A stretch of 64,000 bases of DNA from Myxococcales bacterium. Its GTDB lineage: Bacteria > Myxococcota_A > Polyangia > Fen-1088. Below the pieces are notes generated by a model. It searched no databases, was not told the DNA's origin, and saw only the letters and a program-made list of their open reading frames with translations. The translations under genes and the position numbers were made by a program. Where the stretch lies: NCBI GenBank assembly GCA_022184915.1, contig JAGTJU010000002.1, positions 310,001 through 374,000 of the forward strand, given 5' to 3'. Of this stretch, positions 17,836 to 26,381 are shown in pieces (the first letter of the stretch is position 1; every line of letters begins with the position of its first letter).

Positions 17836-19178
17836 ATCGCAAGGATGCCACGGTTCTCGAGCCGCCCCGGAAGTTCTCGGGCATGGTCCGGCACTGGGGC
17901 CCGGGCCTCGTGCTCACGGCCTCGGTGGTGGGCTCGGGGGAGGTGATCGGGGTGCCGGCCTTGGGCGCCCAGGCAGGTTTCGCGGTGCTGTGGCTCGTCC
18001 TGGTGAGCTGCGTGGTGAAGCTGCCGCTTCAGATCACCATCGGCCGCCAGGCCATTCAGACGGGGCGCACCACCTTGCAGCTGATTGATGATGTTCCCGG
18101 ACCGCGCTGGGGCGCTTCCTGGTTCATCTGGTGTTTCTTCGCCACGCTGGTGCTCGCGAACCTGCAACAGGGGGCGATGATCGCGGGCTGTGGCCAGGTG
18201 CTCACCTTGCTCGTGCCCGGCATCGACCCCAGGGTGTGGGCTGGTGCTTTGGTCGCCTTGACCATCGCACTCTTGGTGCTGGGCAGCTACGGGCTGCTCG
18301 AGCGCTTGTCGACCATCCTGGTGGTCAGCTTCACCTTGGCCACCGTGGTGTGCGTGGGGTTTTTGCAGACGACGGACTACCACATGGCGCCGCTCGAGGT
18401 GCTGGGAGGGCTCCGGCCGCGGCTGTCACGCGAATACGTGGGCCTGGCGTTGGGCGTGTTCGCCGTCACGGGCATCGGAACGACCGAGATCGTGCAGTAT
18501 CCCTACTGGTGCCTCGATAAAGGCTACGGCCGTCATGCAGGCGTGTTCGATGGCTCTGAAGCCTGGTACCGGCGCGCCCGCGGCTGGATTCGCGTCATGC
18601 ATGCCGACGCGGCTCTCTCGATGGTGGTCTACACCCTCATCACGGTGGCTTTCTACAGCTTGGGCGCTTCGGTGTTGCACCGGCTGGGTGAACGGCCCGA
18701 GGGCATGTCCATGATCGCCACGTTGTCACGCATGTACACGGAGACCTTGGGCGTCTGGGCCTTCGCCGTGTTCGTGATGGGCGCGTTTTTCGCGCTCTAC
18801 TCGACGTTGCTGGTCAGCGTGGCGGGCAACACCGTCATGTATCTCGACGCGCTGTCGCTCATGGGCCTGCGCCGTCTGCAACAGCCGGCGGTCAGGGAGC
18901 GCTGGCGGCGTGCGTTCGTCATCTTGCTGCCTCTCGTTCAGCTGGGGCTGTTCTTCGCCATTCAGATGCCCGTGGCCATGGTCAAGGTGGGTGCCCTCGG
19001 GCAAACCATCATGCTTCCCATTTTGGCCGGGGCGATCGTGTACATCCGTCACAAAAAACTGGACCCGCGCCTTGCCCCTTCGCGCTTGACGGACGTTCTA
19101 TTGTGGGGGGCTTGCGTGCTCATTGCCTGCGTGGCGGGCTACGGCATCTACGTATCGGCCACCGGAGCGACATCATGA
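17832..19178 (+). CDS. Nramp-family transporter lacking canonical metal-site motifs
   Basis: 448 residues, about 11 membrane helices, Nramp layout. Helix 1 reads GPGLVLTASVVGSGEVIG: the DPGN metal-binding motif of true Mn/Fe transporters is absent, with GSGE in its place. Helix 6 reads AVTGIGTTEIVQYPYW with no MPH motif. The protein is thus an Nramp-related transporter of uncertain substrate. Its place between an esterase (4-nt overlap) and an SDR (overlap at 19175-19178) in a catabolic-looking operon argues for an organic or non-classical substrate, which is inference only. Confidence 0.8.
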   Translation: MNRKDATVLEPPRKFSGMVRHWGPGLVLTASVVGSGEVIGVPALGAQAGFAVLWLVLVSCVVKLPLQITIGRQAIQTGRTTLQLIDDVPGPRWGASWFIWCFFATLVLANLQQGAMIAGCGQVLTLLVPGIDPRVWAGALVALTIALLVLGSYGLLERLSTILVVSFTLATVVCVGFLQTTDYHMAPLEVLGGLRPRLSREYVGLALGVFAVTGIGTTEIVQYPYWCLDKGYGRHAGVFDGSEAWYRRARGWIRVMHADAALSMVVYTLITVAFYSLGASVLHRLGERPEGMSMIATLSRMYTETLGVWAFAVFVMGAFFALYSTLLVSVAGNTVMYLDALSLMGLRRLQQPAVRERWRRAFVILLPLVQLGLFFAIQMPVAMVKVGALGQTIMLPILAGAIVYIRHKKLDPRLAPSRLTDVLLWGACVLIACVAGYGIYVSATGATS

Positions 19179-19954
19179 ACATGAAAGACAAAGTGGTTCT
19201 CATCACGGGCGGTGGCTATGGCATTGGCCGGCAGATCGCGCGGGCTTTCGGTGAGGCGGGGGCCTTCGTCATCGTGGCGGCACGCTCTTTGGAAAAGCTC
19301 GAGTCGGTGGCGGCCGAAGTGAAGGCGCAAGGAGGGCGTGCCCGGGCCGTCGCGCTAGACGTCACGAGAGCCGAAGAGGTGGAGCAGCTCATCGCCGACG
19401 TCAGCAAGACGCAGGGCCAGCTGGACGTGCTCGTCAACAATTCCGGAATCGGTGGCCCTACGGCACTGGCGCGGGACGTAAGTTTGGAGGAGTGGACCCA
19501 GACCCTCGAAGTCAACCTCTCGGGCGCGTTTTACTGCGCCAAATACGCCTCGAAGGTCATGATTGACCGGGGGCAGGGCTGCATCGTCAACATCGGCTCG
19601 GTGGCGAGCCGTATCGGCTTCGCGCATCGCACGGCGTACGCAGCGTCGAAATGGGGCCTACTCGGCCTCTCTCACTCGCTTGCGGCGGAACTTGGTCCCT
19701 ACGGGATTCGCGTGAACGCCGTACTGCCCGGCCTCGTCGACGGAGAGCGCTTTGGCGGCGTGATGGCCAACCGGGCCAAGCTCGAGCAGCGCTCGAAAGA
19801 CGACGTGCTTGCTGGCATGGTCGCGCAAACCCCGCTCAAGCGGCTGGTGAGCGAGAAAGAAGTGGCCGACGCGGTTCTCTATTTGGCCTCCGACGCGGCG
19901 TCGGGAATCACCGGCCAAGCGCTCAACGTCTGCGGCGGCTTTCGTATGCAGTGA
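19175..19954 (+). CDS. Short-chain dehydrogenase/reductase
   Basis: 259 residues from ATG at 19175, which overlaps the transporter stop as ATGA. Classical SDR: NAD(P) motif TGGGYGIG, LDVLVNNSGIGG, catalytic Ser in IVNIGSVAS and YxxxK in YAASKWG, ending GQALNVCGGF. It oxidises or reduces an alcohol/ketone group, presumably on the same pathway intermediate as the Ldh_2 enzyme at the head of the operon. The exact substrate is unknown. Confidence 0.88.
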   Translation: MNMKDKVVLITGGGYGIGRQIARAFGEAGAFVIVAARSLEKLESVAAEVKAQGGRARAVALDVTRAEEVEQLIADVSKTQGQLDVLVNNSGIGGPTALARDVSLEEWTQTLEVNLSGAFYCAKYASKVMIDRGQGCIVNIGSVASRIGFAHRTAYAASKWGLLGLSHSLAAELGPYGIRVNAVLPGLVDGERFGGVMANRAKLEQRSKDDVLAGMVAQTPLKRLVSEKEVADAVLYLASDAASGITGQALNVCGGFRMQ

Positions 19955-19976
19955 GCACCGGCCGCCGCGGACTCGT

Positions 19977-20001
19977 GCGCTCCGGATCCCGGCCGGAGCG
20001 C
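19977..20001. terminator. Hairpin between convergent genes, no U-tract
   Basis: Perfect 9-bp stem GCGCTCCGG (19977-19985) with CCGGAGCGC (19993-20001) and a 7-nt loop, placed between the stops of the SDR (+) and the repeat lipoprotein (-). There is no T-run on either side, so it is a likely but imperfect bidirectional terminator or mRNA 3'-end stabiliser. Confidence 0.5.
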
Positions 20002-20013
20002 CGCTGGTCAGGC

Positions 20014-21183
20014 TTACTTCTGAGGGCAGCCGATGCGCTTGTTGTCGACGGCCACGTCGTCGATCCACATGTTGAGGGGGCTCGTAAGCCCGTGAGCATG
20101 ACGCCAGCCAAAGGTCACGACCGTCGTGGTCGGCACCAGCAACTGTTCGCCTGTCTCATCGTCTTGGCAACCCGTTCGGTTATGGGCGGGAATCTTGCTG
20201 TAGCTGAGCGGACCTATCTTCGTGCCATCCACCCACACCTCGTGCAAATCGCCCTGTTCTTTGAGGTGATACTCCACGCAGGCCCACTTGCCGGTGGGAA
20301 CGGCCTGGCTCGTGTGGTTCCAGCAATCGGCGAAGCTGAGGTCGTTTTTGAGGCCAATTTGGGTCTCTTGCCACTCGTGAGGATGTCCGCCGATGCCTGT
20401 GGTCGCCCTCACGATTTTGTTTTGGGTCTTGGCAACCAAGCTCCCCACGGCGCGCAGATACGTCCAGTGCATCTTGTTGGTCCCGACGGGCTTGCTCTCG
20501 AGGTAAACCATCATGCGCATGTAGGCGTCGGGAAGTTGCGAAGGCAAAGGGTCCAGTCGGAAGGAGCCTTCGGCGCCCATTGCGGCCACGGGCACGTTGA
20601 TCTTGACCGACTTGCTTCCGGAGAAGGCTCGCGTGTCGTCGACGAGCACCTTGGTACCACCGTTTTCCTCCACCTTGAAACCTTCGGGAGTTTGCCCCTT
20701 GGCGGTCTTCTCGAAGTCGTCGCAGAGCAGGTTGGTCGTGCACGTCTTGACGGGGGGGGGAGGCTTTCCGCCTGTGCCTGGGGTGGTGCCGCCGGTGCCC
20801 CCTGCGCTTGCCGGTGTGCCGCCGCTGCCCCCTGCGGCGCCGCCGCTACCCGAGCCCGCCGTGGGCTCGCCGGAGCCACCCTCACCGGAGCCACCCTCAC
20901 CGGAGCCACCCTCACCGGAGCCACCCTCACCGGAGCCACCCTCACCGGAGCCGCCCTCACCGGAGCCGCCCTGGCCGGAACCACCCTGGCCGGAACCACC
21001 CTGGCCGGAACCACCCTGGCCGGAACCACCTTCGGCCTGACCCGAGGTTCCCCCCTCGCTGGGTTCGTCGTCGGGATCTGTTGCCGGCGTTCCCGCGCAG
21101 GCGAGAAGGAGTGCCAGGAGGCTCGGGACCCCGAACCTTGCAACGCCTAGTCTTGAACTACCTGAGACCATATCGGAGCGCAT
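20014..21183 (-). CDS. Lipoprotein with GGSGQ/GGSGE repeat stalk and lectin-like C-terminal domain
   Basis: 389 residues from ATG at 21183. Lipobox LLAC, Cys29. Residues 52-106 are 11 perfect pentapeptides, four GGSGQ then seven GGSGE, followed by a further Gly/Thr/Pro linker to about 168. The C-terminal domain begins CTTNLLCDDFEK and continues with VDDTRAFSGSKSVKINVP, AYMRMMVYLES, GKWACVEYHLKEQGDLHEVWVDG and MWIDDVAVDNKRIGC. This resembles jelly-roll, polysaccharide-binding or lyase-like folds of secreted proteins. A surface carbohydrate-binding role is inferred; no catalytic residues were identified. Confidence 0.72.
   Translation of the reverse strand: MRSDMVSGSSRLGVARFGVPSLLALLLACAGTPATDPDDEPSEGGTSGQAEGGSGQGGSGQGGSGQGGSGQGGSGEGGSGEGGSGEGGSGEGGSGEGGSGEGGSGEPTAGSGSGGAAGGSGGTPASAGGTGGTTPGTGGKPPPPVKTCTTNLLCDDFEKTAKGQTPEGFKVEENGGTKVLVDDTRAFSGSKSVKINVPVAAMGAEGSFRLDPLPSQLPDAYMRMMVYLESKPVGTNKMHWTYLRAVGSLVAKTQNKIVRATTGIGGHPHEWQETQIGLKNDLSFADCWNHTSQAVPTGKWACVEYHLKEQGDLHEVWVDGTKIGPLSYSKIPAHNRTGCQDDETGEQLLVPTTTVVTFGWRHAHGLTSPLNMWIDDVAVDNKRIGCPQK
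20866..21030 (-). repeat. 15-bp tandem repeat encoding GGSGQ/GGSGE, 11 units
   Basis: Eleven 15-bp units in frame. The seven Glu-type units are nearly identical at DNA level (unit CCGGAGCCACCCTCA on the plus strand), as are the four Gln-type units, so the array probably expands and contracts by slippage or recombination. It forms the flexible stalk of the lipoprotein. Confidence 0.9.
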
Positions 21184-21297
21184 TTTAGCCAGTGTACGTC
21201 TTTTTCCCCGGCCTGGCACCTGCCTCCAATTAAAAAAAACGCCTCCGCGACTTGACAAAACGGCCCGGTGCGTTGTGCGTTTTTCGGCGCCCGGCTG

Positions 21298-22902
21298 TCA
21301 CTGCGGCTCTCGCGACGGGTTTTGCGTTACGCCCATGTTGGCCGCTGGGGGACTCGCGGGGGCCGACTCTTCGCGTCGGTCCTCCGGTTCGAGGTCTGCA
21401 TCCTTTTCGCGGGCGCGCTCGGCGCGCAGCCGGAAGGCGCGCCAGATGAGGGCCCCCCCCACCCAGGTCGCCAGCGCGGCGACCGGGATGGCCAGACCAT
21501 AAGGCCAGATCACGGCCAGCGCGGCCAGGGCCAACAGGGTGAGTCCTGACAACAGCAGCACCTGGCTCTCCGCGGCGCCGAGCACGCGATGGTTCGAAAT
21601 CGCGGCACCCACGGCGTTGGCGATGCGAATCGCTCCGGCCGCGGCCGTGGAGCCTTTGGCCCGCGACTTCCCCCGACGGCGCTCGCGAGGCGTTGCGGGG
21701 TGCAGCACGGCTTTCCGAACGGCACGTCGCCACCGCTTGTACGACAGCAGCACTTCGGTCGAGCGGGTCAGGTCTTCCAGGTACATCTGCTCCATCGCAC
21801 GCGCCACATCTTCGTCGTCGATCGCCACGTCCAGCTCGTAGTTGCCGAGAAAACTGGCGATGTTCAGGTTCGACGAGCCCACGCGGCTCCAGCGACGGTC
21901 CGCCACCGCCGTCTTCGCGTGGATCATGGGCCCGTTCCACTCGAAGATGCGGACACCGGCCTCGAGCAGGGGACGGTACCCGGCCCGGGACAGCGACCGC
22001 ACGAGCGGCAAGTCGGTCGTGTTGGGCACCAACAGACGCACGTCGACACCGTCGCGCGCGGCGGCCCGGAGCGCTTGCACATAAGGTGCGACGCCCACGA
22101 AATACGCATCCGTCAGCCACAGTGTTTGGCGCGCGGCCGCCGCCACCAGCTGATCCATGCGGAAGAGCCCCGCGGTGTTCGGGGCCCCCGCCAACACGCG
22201 CACCGCCACGTCACCTGCAGGGCTGTGATCCTCGGACGTCGGGCGTTCGGCTTCGGGGATCGGCGTGCCGATGGTGCCCCAGACCTCGGCGAAGGCGTCT
22301 TCCACGGCCATGACGGCAGGGCCCCGAATCTCGAGCCCCGTGTCGCGCCACGATTCAGTTCCCTTCTGCGGATCTCCCTGCCAGCGTTGGCTGATGCACA
22401 GGCCCGACACGAAGGCCACGTTCGAATCCACGCTCACCATCTTGCGGTGATCACGGCTCAACCAGCCGAAGGGGCTATCGAGGCGCGGCGGATTAAAGGC
22501 CCGGAGCTCCACGCCCGCCTCGGTCATCTTTCGCCAGAACTTTCGGGAACTCGTGGGCCAGCTGCCCAGCCAATCCCGGACGACCCGCACCTTCACGCCG
22601 GCGCGGGCGCGGCTGCAGAGGGCCTCGGCGAACGCGTTGCCCACGTCGTCTTCGGAGAAGATGTAGTTCTCGAAGTAAATGGACTTCTGAGCGCTTCCGA
22701 TGGCGGCGAGCCAAACCGGGAAGTTGCCTTCGGCGTCCTTCAGCAAACGAACGGCGTTTCCTGGAATGAGGGGCGCGCCGCTCGTCCGAGAGAGCACTTG
22801 ATCGGCCGATTGGCGGAGCACCCGGCGGAGTTGAAAATCGGAGAACTGCCCCGTCTTCAGCCGCCGCCGAGGCTTGTCGTTGAGGTCGACCGGTTCTCGC
22901 AT
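21298..22902 (-). CDS. Cardiolipin-synthase-like phospholipase D protein with C-terminal TM hairpin
   Basis: 534 residues. Two complete HKD motifs: HRKMVSVD in the first PLD domain (followed by AFVSGLCIS) and HAKTAVAD in the second (followed by VGSSNLNIASF). These are active-site residues for phosphatidyl transfer or hydrolysis. Unlike ClsA, the membrane part is C-terminal: two hydrophobic helices at about 450-495 (LLLSGLTLLALAALAVIW; LAIPVAALATWVGGALIW), then an acidic tail. It probably synthesises cardiolipin or remodels phospholipid at the inner membrane; other phospholipid substrates remain possible. Confidence 0.85.
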   Translation of the reverse strand: MREPVDLNDKPRRRLKTGQFSDFQLRRVLRQSADQVLSRTSGAPLIPGNAVRLLKDAEGNFPVWLAAIGSAQKSIYFENYIFSEDDVGNAFAEALCSRARAGVKVRVVRDWLGSWPTSSRKFWRKMTEAGVELRAFNPPRLDSPFGWLSRDHRKMVSVDSNVAFVSGLCISQRWQGDPQKGTESWRDTGLEIRGPAVMAVEDAFAEVWGTIGTPIPEAERPTSEDHSPAGDVAVRVLAGAPNTAGLFRMDQLVAAAARQTLWLTDAYFVGVAPYVQALRAAARDGVDVRLLVPNTTDLPLVRSLSRAGYRPLLEAGVRIFEWNGPMIHAKTAVADRRWSRVGSSNLNIASFLGNYELDVAIDDEDVARAMEQMYLEDLTRSTEVLLSYKRWRRAVRKAVLHPATPRERRRGKSRAKGSTAAAGAIRIANAVGAAISNHRVLGAAESQVLLLSGLTLLALAALAVIWPYGLAIPVAALATWVGGALIWRAFRLRAERAREKDADLEPEDRREESAPASPPAANMGVTQNPSREPQ

Positions 22903-23081
22903 GGTGGGGACTTCCAGCGAGTCTAGTGTGCCCAGGCGTCTGGGCCTAGGGGCACCGGGAGATCCGCTGCCTGCGCGGCGTCGCGGGGCCGCTCCAGGCG
23001 CCGGTTGGTCCTCGGTGGCCGGTGGACCTCAGGGCGTCGAATCCCCGGGACGCTGCCTTCGAGGTGCGTCACAATGCCGCT

Positions 23082-23582
23082 ATGTCGATGTTCCGCATTC
23101 GTGCCGCCACCTATGCCGATTTGCCGGCGTTGGGGAGGCTCGGGGCCCGTTTGGTCCGAAGTCATCATGCGTTCGACGCCCGCCGCTTCATCCAGCCAGG
23201 AGATGACGTCGAGGCGGGATACGCCCGCTTCCTCGAGGCGCAGCTCGGCGGAGCCCGGGGCGCTGTGCTGGTGGCGGCAGGAGAAAGCGTCGAGGTGGCG
23301 GGATATGTCTACGCCTCCGTGGAGCCACAGTCGTGGAAGGAGCTGCGGGAGGAGGCCGGATTCATTCACGACGTCGTTGTGGATCCTTCCTTTGAAGGAC
23401 AAGGTCTTGGAGCCGCCTTGGTCGAGGCCGCCGCGGCCTGGCTGGAGACCCAGGACGTACCGCGGATCATTTTGTGGACGGCCGAAAACAACCGTTCGGC
23501 CCAGCAACTATTTCTGCGTCTTGGGTTCCGCCGCACGATGATCGAGATGACCCGAGAGAAGGGCGGCCGGCGGGGGACATAA
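23082..23582 (+). CDS. GNAT-family N-acetyltransferase
   Basis: 166 residues from ATG at 23082 (MSMFRIRAATYADLPAL); the ATG six bases later is equally possible. The acetyl-CoA-binding motif A is VVVDPSFEGQGLGAALVEAA, followed by the GNAT C-terminal pattern NNRSAQQLFLRLGFRRTMIEM. Ends about a dozen bp from the convergent slyX stop. The substrate (small molecule or protein N-terminus) is unknown. Confidence 0.88.
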   Translation: MSMFRIRAATYADLPALGRLGARLVRSHHAFDARRFIQPGDDVEAGYARFLEAQLGGARGAVLVAAGESVEVAGYVYASVEPQSWKELREEAGFIHDVVVDPSFEGQGLGAALVEAAAAWLETQDVPRIILWTAENNRSAQQLFLRLGFRRTMIEMTREKGGRRGT

Positions 23583-23594
23583 AGGCCCGGGTCC

Positions 23595-23786
23595 TCAGTA
23601 GTGGGGAGGGGGCTCGTTGGGCGGCGCCGCGAGCGGCTCGCCCTCGAGCACGGAGGTCCTCAGCCGCTTGACCTCTCTTTCCAGCGCTTCCACGCGGAAG
23701 GTGAAGACGCGGACCACCTCGTCGAGGTCGGCAATCAACCGCTCCTGGTAGGCGATGCGCTCCTCGAGTTCTAGCCTGTCGGACAT
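23595..23786 (-). CDS. slyX: SlyX-family coiled-coil protein
   Basis: 63 residues from ATG at 23786. [25 protein letters not shown] begins a heptad-patterned coiled coil (about 1-50), then a short Pro-rich tail ending PPPHY as in SlyX. The role of SlyX is unknown despite wide conservation. Longer upstream starts would add a Pro/Thr-rich leader foreign to the family. Confidence 0.85.
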   Translation of the reverse strand: MSDRLELEERIAYQERLIADLDEVVRVFTFRVEALEREVKRLRTSVLEGEPLAAPPNEPPPHY

Positions 23787-23940
23787 GGCAGCCAGCCTAG
23801 CAAGGGCCGGCGCGTTCAGCGCCGGCGTGTGTGGGTGCCTGTCACGTGTCGTTCGATTTTCGGTCATCGAGTCGTTTCAAAGCTGACACCGTGCGCCGCC
23901 TGGAAGATCGCCAGAATGCGCCCCAGCAATGAAACCAACC

Positions 23941-23945
23941 GGAGG
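23941..23945 (+). promoter_or_regulatory. RBS deciding the PhoX start
   Basis: GGAGG four bases before ATG 23950. It makes the MRRVSR start far better supported than the ATG 21 bases upstream. Confidence 0.75.
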
Positions 23946-23949
23946 CGAA

Positions 23950-26277
23950 ATGAGACGAGTATCTCGACTGACGCAGAGTGGCCGCGCCATGGCCCTCACG
24001 ACCGCACTTGCCGTGGCGGCGTGTGCGGGGGACAAAGGTGATCCAGGCCAGATGGGCGATCCCGGACTGGCAGGCCCTGCAGGTCCCGCCGGCCCCGCCG
24101 GCACTCAAGGCCCCGCTGGCCCTGCAGGAACGCCGGGCGCCGTCGGCGTGATGGGCACTCCCGGCGCCGCAGGAACTCCCGGCGCCAACGCGCTCAACAG
24201 CGACTCCTTGGTCGACCTGGGTTCGCTGTCGGGCATGGTCGCCGTGGTGGCGCAGGGTGAACAGTCGATTCCCCAAATGGTCAAGGGCCTCGTCTCTCGC
24301 TACAAGGCCGACCCGGCCACGGCGCCGGGCTTCCCGTTGGCACCGGCCTCCACGGACACGGTCCGCGCGCTCAAGGGCCTGCAAACGAACGTCGTCGTGC
24401 GCTGGCTCGAACCCCTGACCTGGGACGACGCGGCTGCCGAGAAGGATGGGAAGGTGACGCCGCGGTTTGGTGACAACAACGACTTCATCGCCTTTTTCGG
24501 CGACGCACCGAACGGCGCTCTGGGCGGCCTCTACAGTGGAAGCAGCAGCTCCGGGTGGTTCTTCGTGAACCACGAGTACGTTTCGGGCAACATCGCGGGC
24601 GTCAACACGCCTCCCTCGGGCTCGTACACGAAGCTCGGGCGGTGGATGAACAAACGCGGGCTTCTCGACTTCGACGTGACGGCCGGGGCCAACTGGACCC
24701 AACCCGAGGTCGACAAGTTCGTCGTGGCAGGCAAGCGGCAGATTGGCGCGTCCTGGATGCGCGCGGTGCAGGACCCTGCCACGGGAACCTGGGTTCTCGA
24801 CCGCGCTGCGCAGAACGTTCGTTACGACGCGACCAGCAATACCCGCATCAAGGTCACCGGCATGACGCTGTCGTCGGGGAACACGGACGACGCAGGGATG
24901 GCGTTGCCTGCAGGCGTGGTTGCCGGAACGGGCAACAACTGCTCAGGTGGCCACACGCCCTGGGGCACCGTGCTGAGCGGTGAAGAGAACGTGCAGGACT
25001 ACTACGGCGACCTCGAGGACTGCTGGTCTGGCAACAACACCTACGTCCCCGGCGGCGTCTGCGATGCAGGGAAGAACATCGTCTTCAACGTCGCCCCCAC
25101 CGCAAGCAGCGAATTCGGGCGGGCCTCGAAGGGCAAGCACAACCGTGACTACTACGGCTACCTCGTCGAGTTCGATCCCGGAAAGTCCGCCGATAAGGCG
25201 TACGACGAGATGGGAGACGGACATCAAAAGCTCGGCAGCTTTGGTCGGGCCCGCTGGGAAAACGCGTCGGTGGCCACGGACAACACGTGGAAGCTCGTTC
25301 CCGGCAAGCCGATCGTCATCTACGCGGCCAGCGACCGCCGGGGTGGCCGGCTCTACAAGTGGGTGTCGAAGGACAACTATGTCGCAGGCATGACCCGCAA
25401 GCAGATTCGCGACCTCCTTGCGGCCGGCGACAGCTACGTGGCCCACTTTGCAGCCCTCGACAACAACACGGGCAAGACGATCAACGGTGGAGCCACGCCC
25501 ACCTCGACGGCCCCGGGCTCGGGCAAGTGGATCCGCTTGAGCGTCGACAACGTGGCCGACGACGCGCCCAACGCCGCCGCACTCGGCATGCCTGGTACCA
25601 AGGTGGGCGCTGCCCTCAAGAGCCAGACCTGGAACGATCTCGGTGGTTTCCCCGACGACAACACCGTTCGCCAGAGCTTGTTCACGGCCGAGCACAAGAT
25701 CGGTATCAAGGAGCTGAACCGTCCCGAGGACGTGGAATGGAACCCCTTCGATTCTCGCCTCTACATCGCCTTCACCAACCACACGGGCAACAACTTCCTG
25801 TTCGCCGACGGCAAGCTCGACAAGCGGGACAACGCCGCCAAGCGGGGTGAGACCATGGGTGAGGCCGAGAACCGGCGGCGAGACTCCACGGGTTCGGTGT
25901 TCGCGCTCGAGGAAGACGGCGGTGACTACGCCAATCTCGGTACCTTCACGTTCTACGCCGTCTGGTTGGGCGACAACAAGCAGGGCGCGTTCGATGCAGG
26001 CGCCCCTGACAACTTGGTGATCGATCCGGAAGGGAACGTTTGGTTCGGAACGGACGGCAACCCGAGTGTGAACGGCCTCCAGGGCGATGCACTTTACTAC
26101 CTGGACCTGTCCGCACCGCTCGAAAACGGAACCTTCCGAGGGTACCGCGTGGTCGCGGGGCCGAGCGACTCCGAAGCCACGGGCCCTGCGTTCACGCCCG
26201 ATGCGCGCACCTTGTTCTTCAACGTGCAGCACCCCGGTGAGTCGCGCTACAGCAACTGGCCCTGGTCGCAACCCTGA
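23950..26277 (+). CDS. PhoX-type phosphatase lipoprotein with collagen-like stalk
   Basis: 775 residues. Arg-rich signal (MRRVSRL) with lipobox AVAAC, Cys25. Residues 27-80 are 18 uninterrupted Gly-X-Y triplets (GDKGDPGQMGDP and on), a collagen-like segment. The remainder is the PhoX/DUF839 family, a Ca/Fe-dependent alkaline phosphatase beta-propeller: WFFVNHEYV, NCSGGHTPWGTVLSGEEN, HNRDYYGYLVEFDPG, KIGIKELNRPEDVEWNPF, DNLVIDPEGNVWFGTDGNP and FFNVQHPGES. It should release phosphate from organic esters at the cell surface. A di-heme lipoprotein follows 104 nt downstream. No convincing Pho box was found upstream. Confidence 0.85.
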   Translation: MRRVSRLTQSGRAMALTTALAVAACAGDKGDPGQMGDPGLAGPAGPAGPAGTQGPAGPAGTPGAVGVMGTPGAAGTPGANALNSDSLVDLGSLSGMVAVVAQGEQSIPQMVKGLVSRYKADPATAPGFPLAPASTDTVRALKGLQTNVVVRWLEPLTWDDAAAEKDGKVTPRFGDNNDFIAFFGDAPNGALGGLYSGSSSSGWFFVNHEYVSGNIAGVNTPPSGSYTKLGRWMNKRGLLDFDVTAGANWTQPEVDKFVVAGKRQIGASWMRAVQDPATGTWVLDRAAQNVRYDATSNTRIKVTGMTLSSGNTDDAGMALPAGVVAGTGNNCSGGHTPWGTVLSGEENVQDYYGDLEDCWSGNNTYVPGGVCDAGKNIVFNVAPTASSEFGRASKGKHNRDYYGYLVEFDPGKSADKAYDEMGDGHQKLGSFGRARWENASVATDNTWKLVPGKPIVIYAASDRRGGRLYKWVSKDNYVAGMTRKQIRDLLAAGDSYVAHFAALDNNTGKTINGGATPTSTAPGSGKWIRLSVDNVADDAPNAAALGMPGTKVGAALKSQTWNDLGGFPDDNTVRQSLFTAEHKIGIKELNRPEDVEWNPFDSRLYIAFTNHTGNNFLFADGKLDKRDNAAKRGETMGEAENRRRDSTGSVFALEEDGGDYANLGTFTFYAVWLGDNKQGAFDAGAPDNLVIDPEGNVWFGTDGNPSVNGLQGDALYYLDLSAPLENGTFRGYRVVAGPSDSEATGPAFTPDARTLFFNVQHPGESRYSNWPWSQP
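24028..24189 (+). repeat. Collagen-like Gly-X-Y coding repeat, 18 triplets
   Basis: In-frame 9-bp-scale repeat encoding 18 consecutive GXY triplets, rich in GPA and GTP units, directly after the lipidated Cys. Such segments can form triple helices and act as rod-like stalks that trimerise the attached domain. Confidence 0.88.
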
Positions 26278-26381
26278 GGTGAGCGCGAACTGAAGCTCAG
26301 GGAGGGAAGGCCCGTTCACCGCCGCTGTGTCAAAAACGCAGCGGTTGTGAGCGGGTCTTACTCGTTTTTCGAGGAGGATAC

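Noticed and set aside
20866-21030. Repeat array as CRISPR
   Set aside because: Units are contiguous 15-mers without spacers, in frame inside a lipoprotein gene.
21184-21297. T-run on the minus strand as a terminator for the PLD gene
   Set aside because: The run of T is clear, but the preceding bases form no stable hairpin.
23820-23895. Pho box upstream of the PhoX gene
   Set aside because: CTGTCAC and CTGACAC occur singly, but not as two properly spaced heptamers.
24028-24189. Collagen-like repeat as phage tail fibre or CRISPR-like array
   Set aside because: It is the stalk of a complete PhoX lipoprotein and no phage genes surround it.
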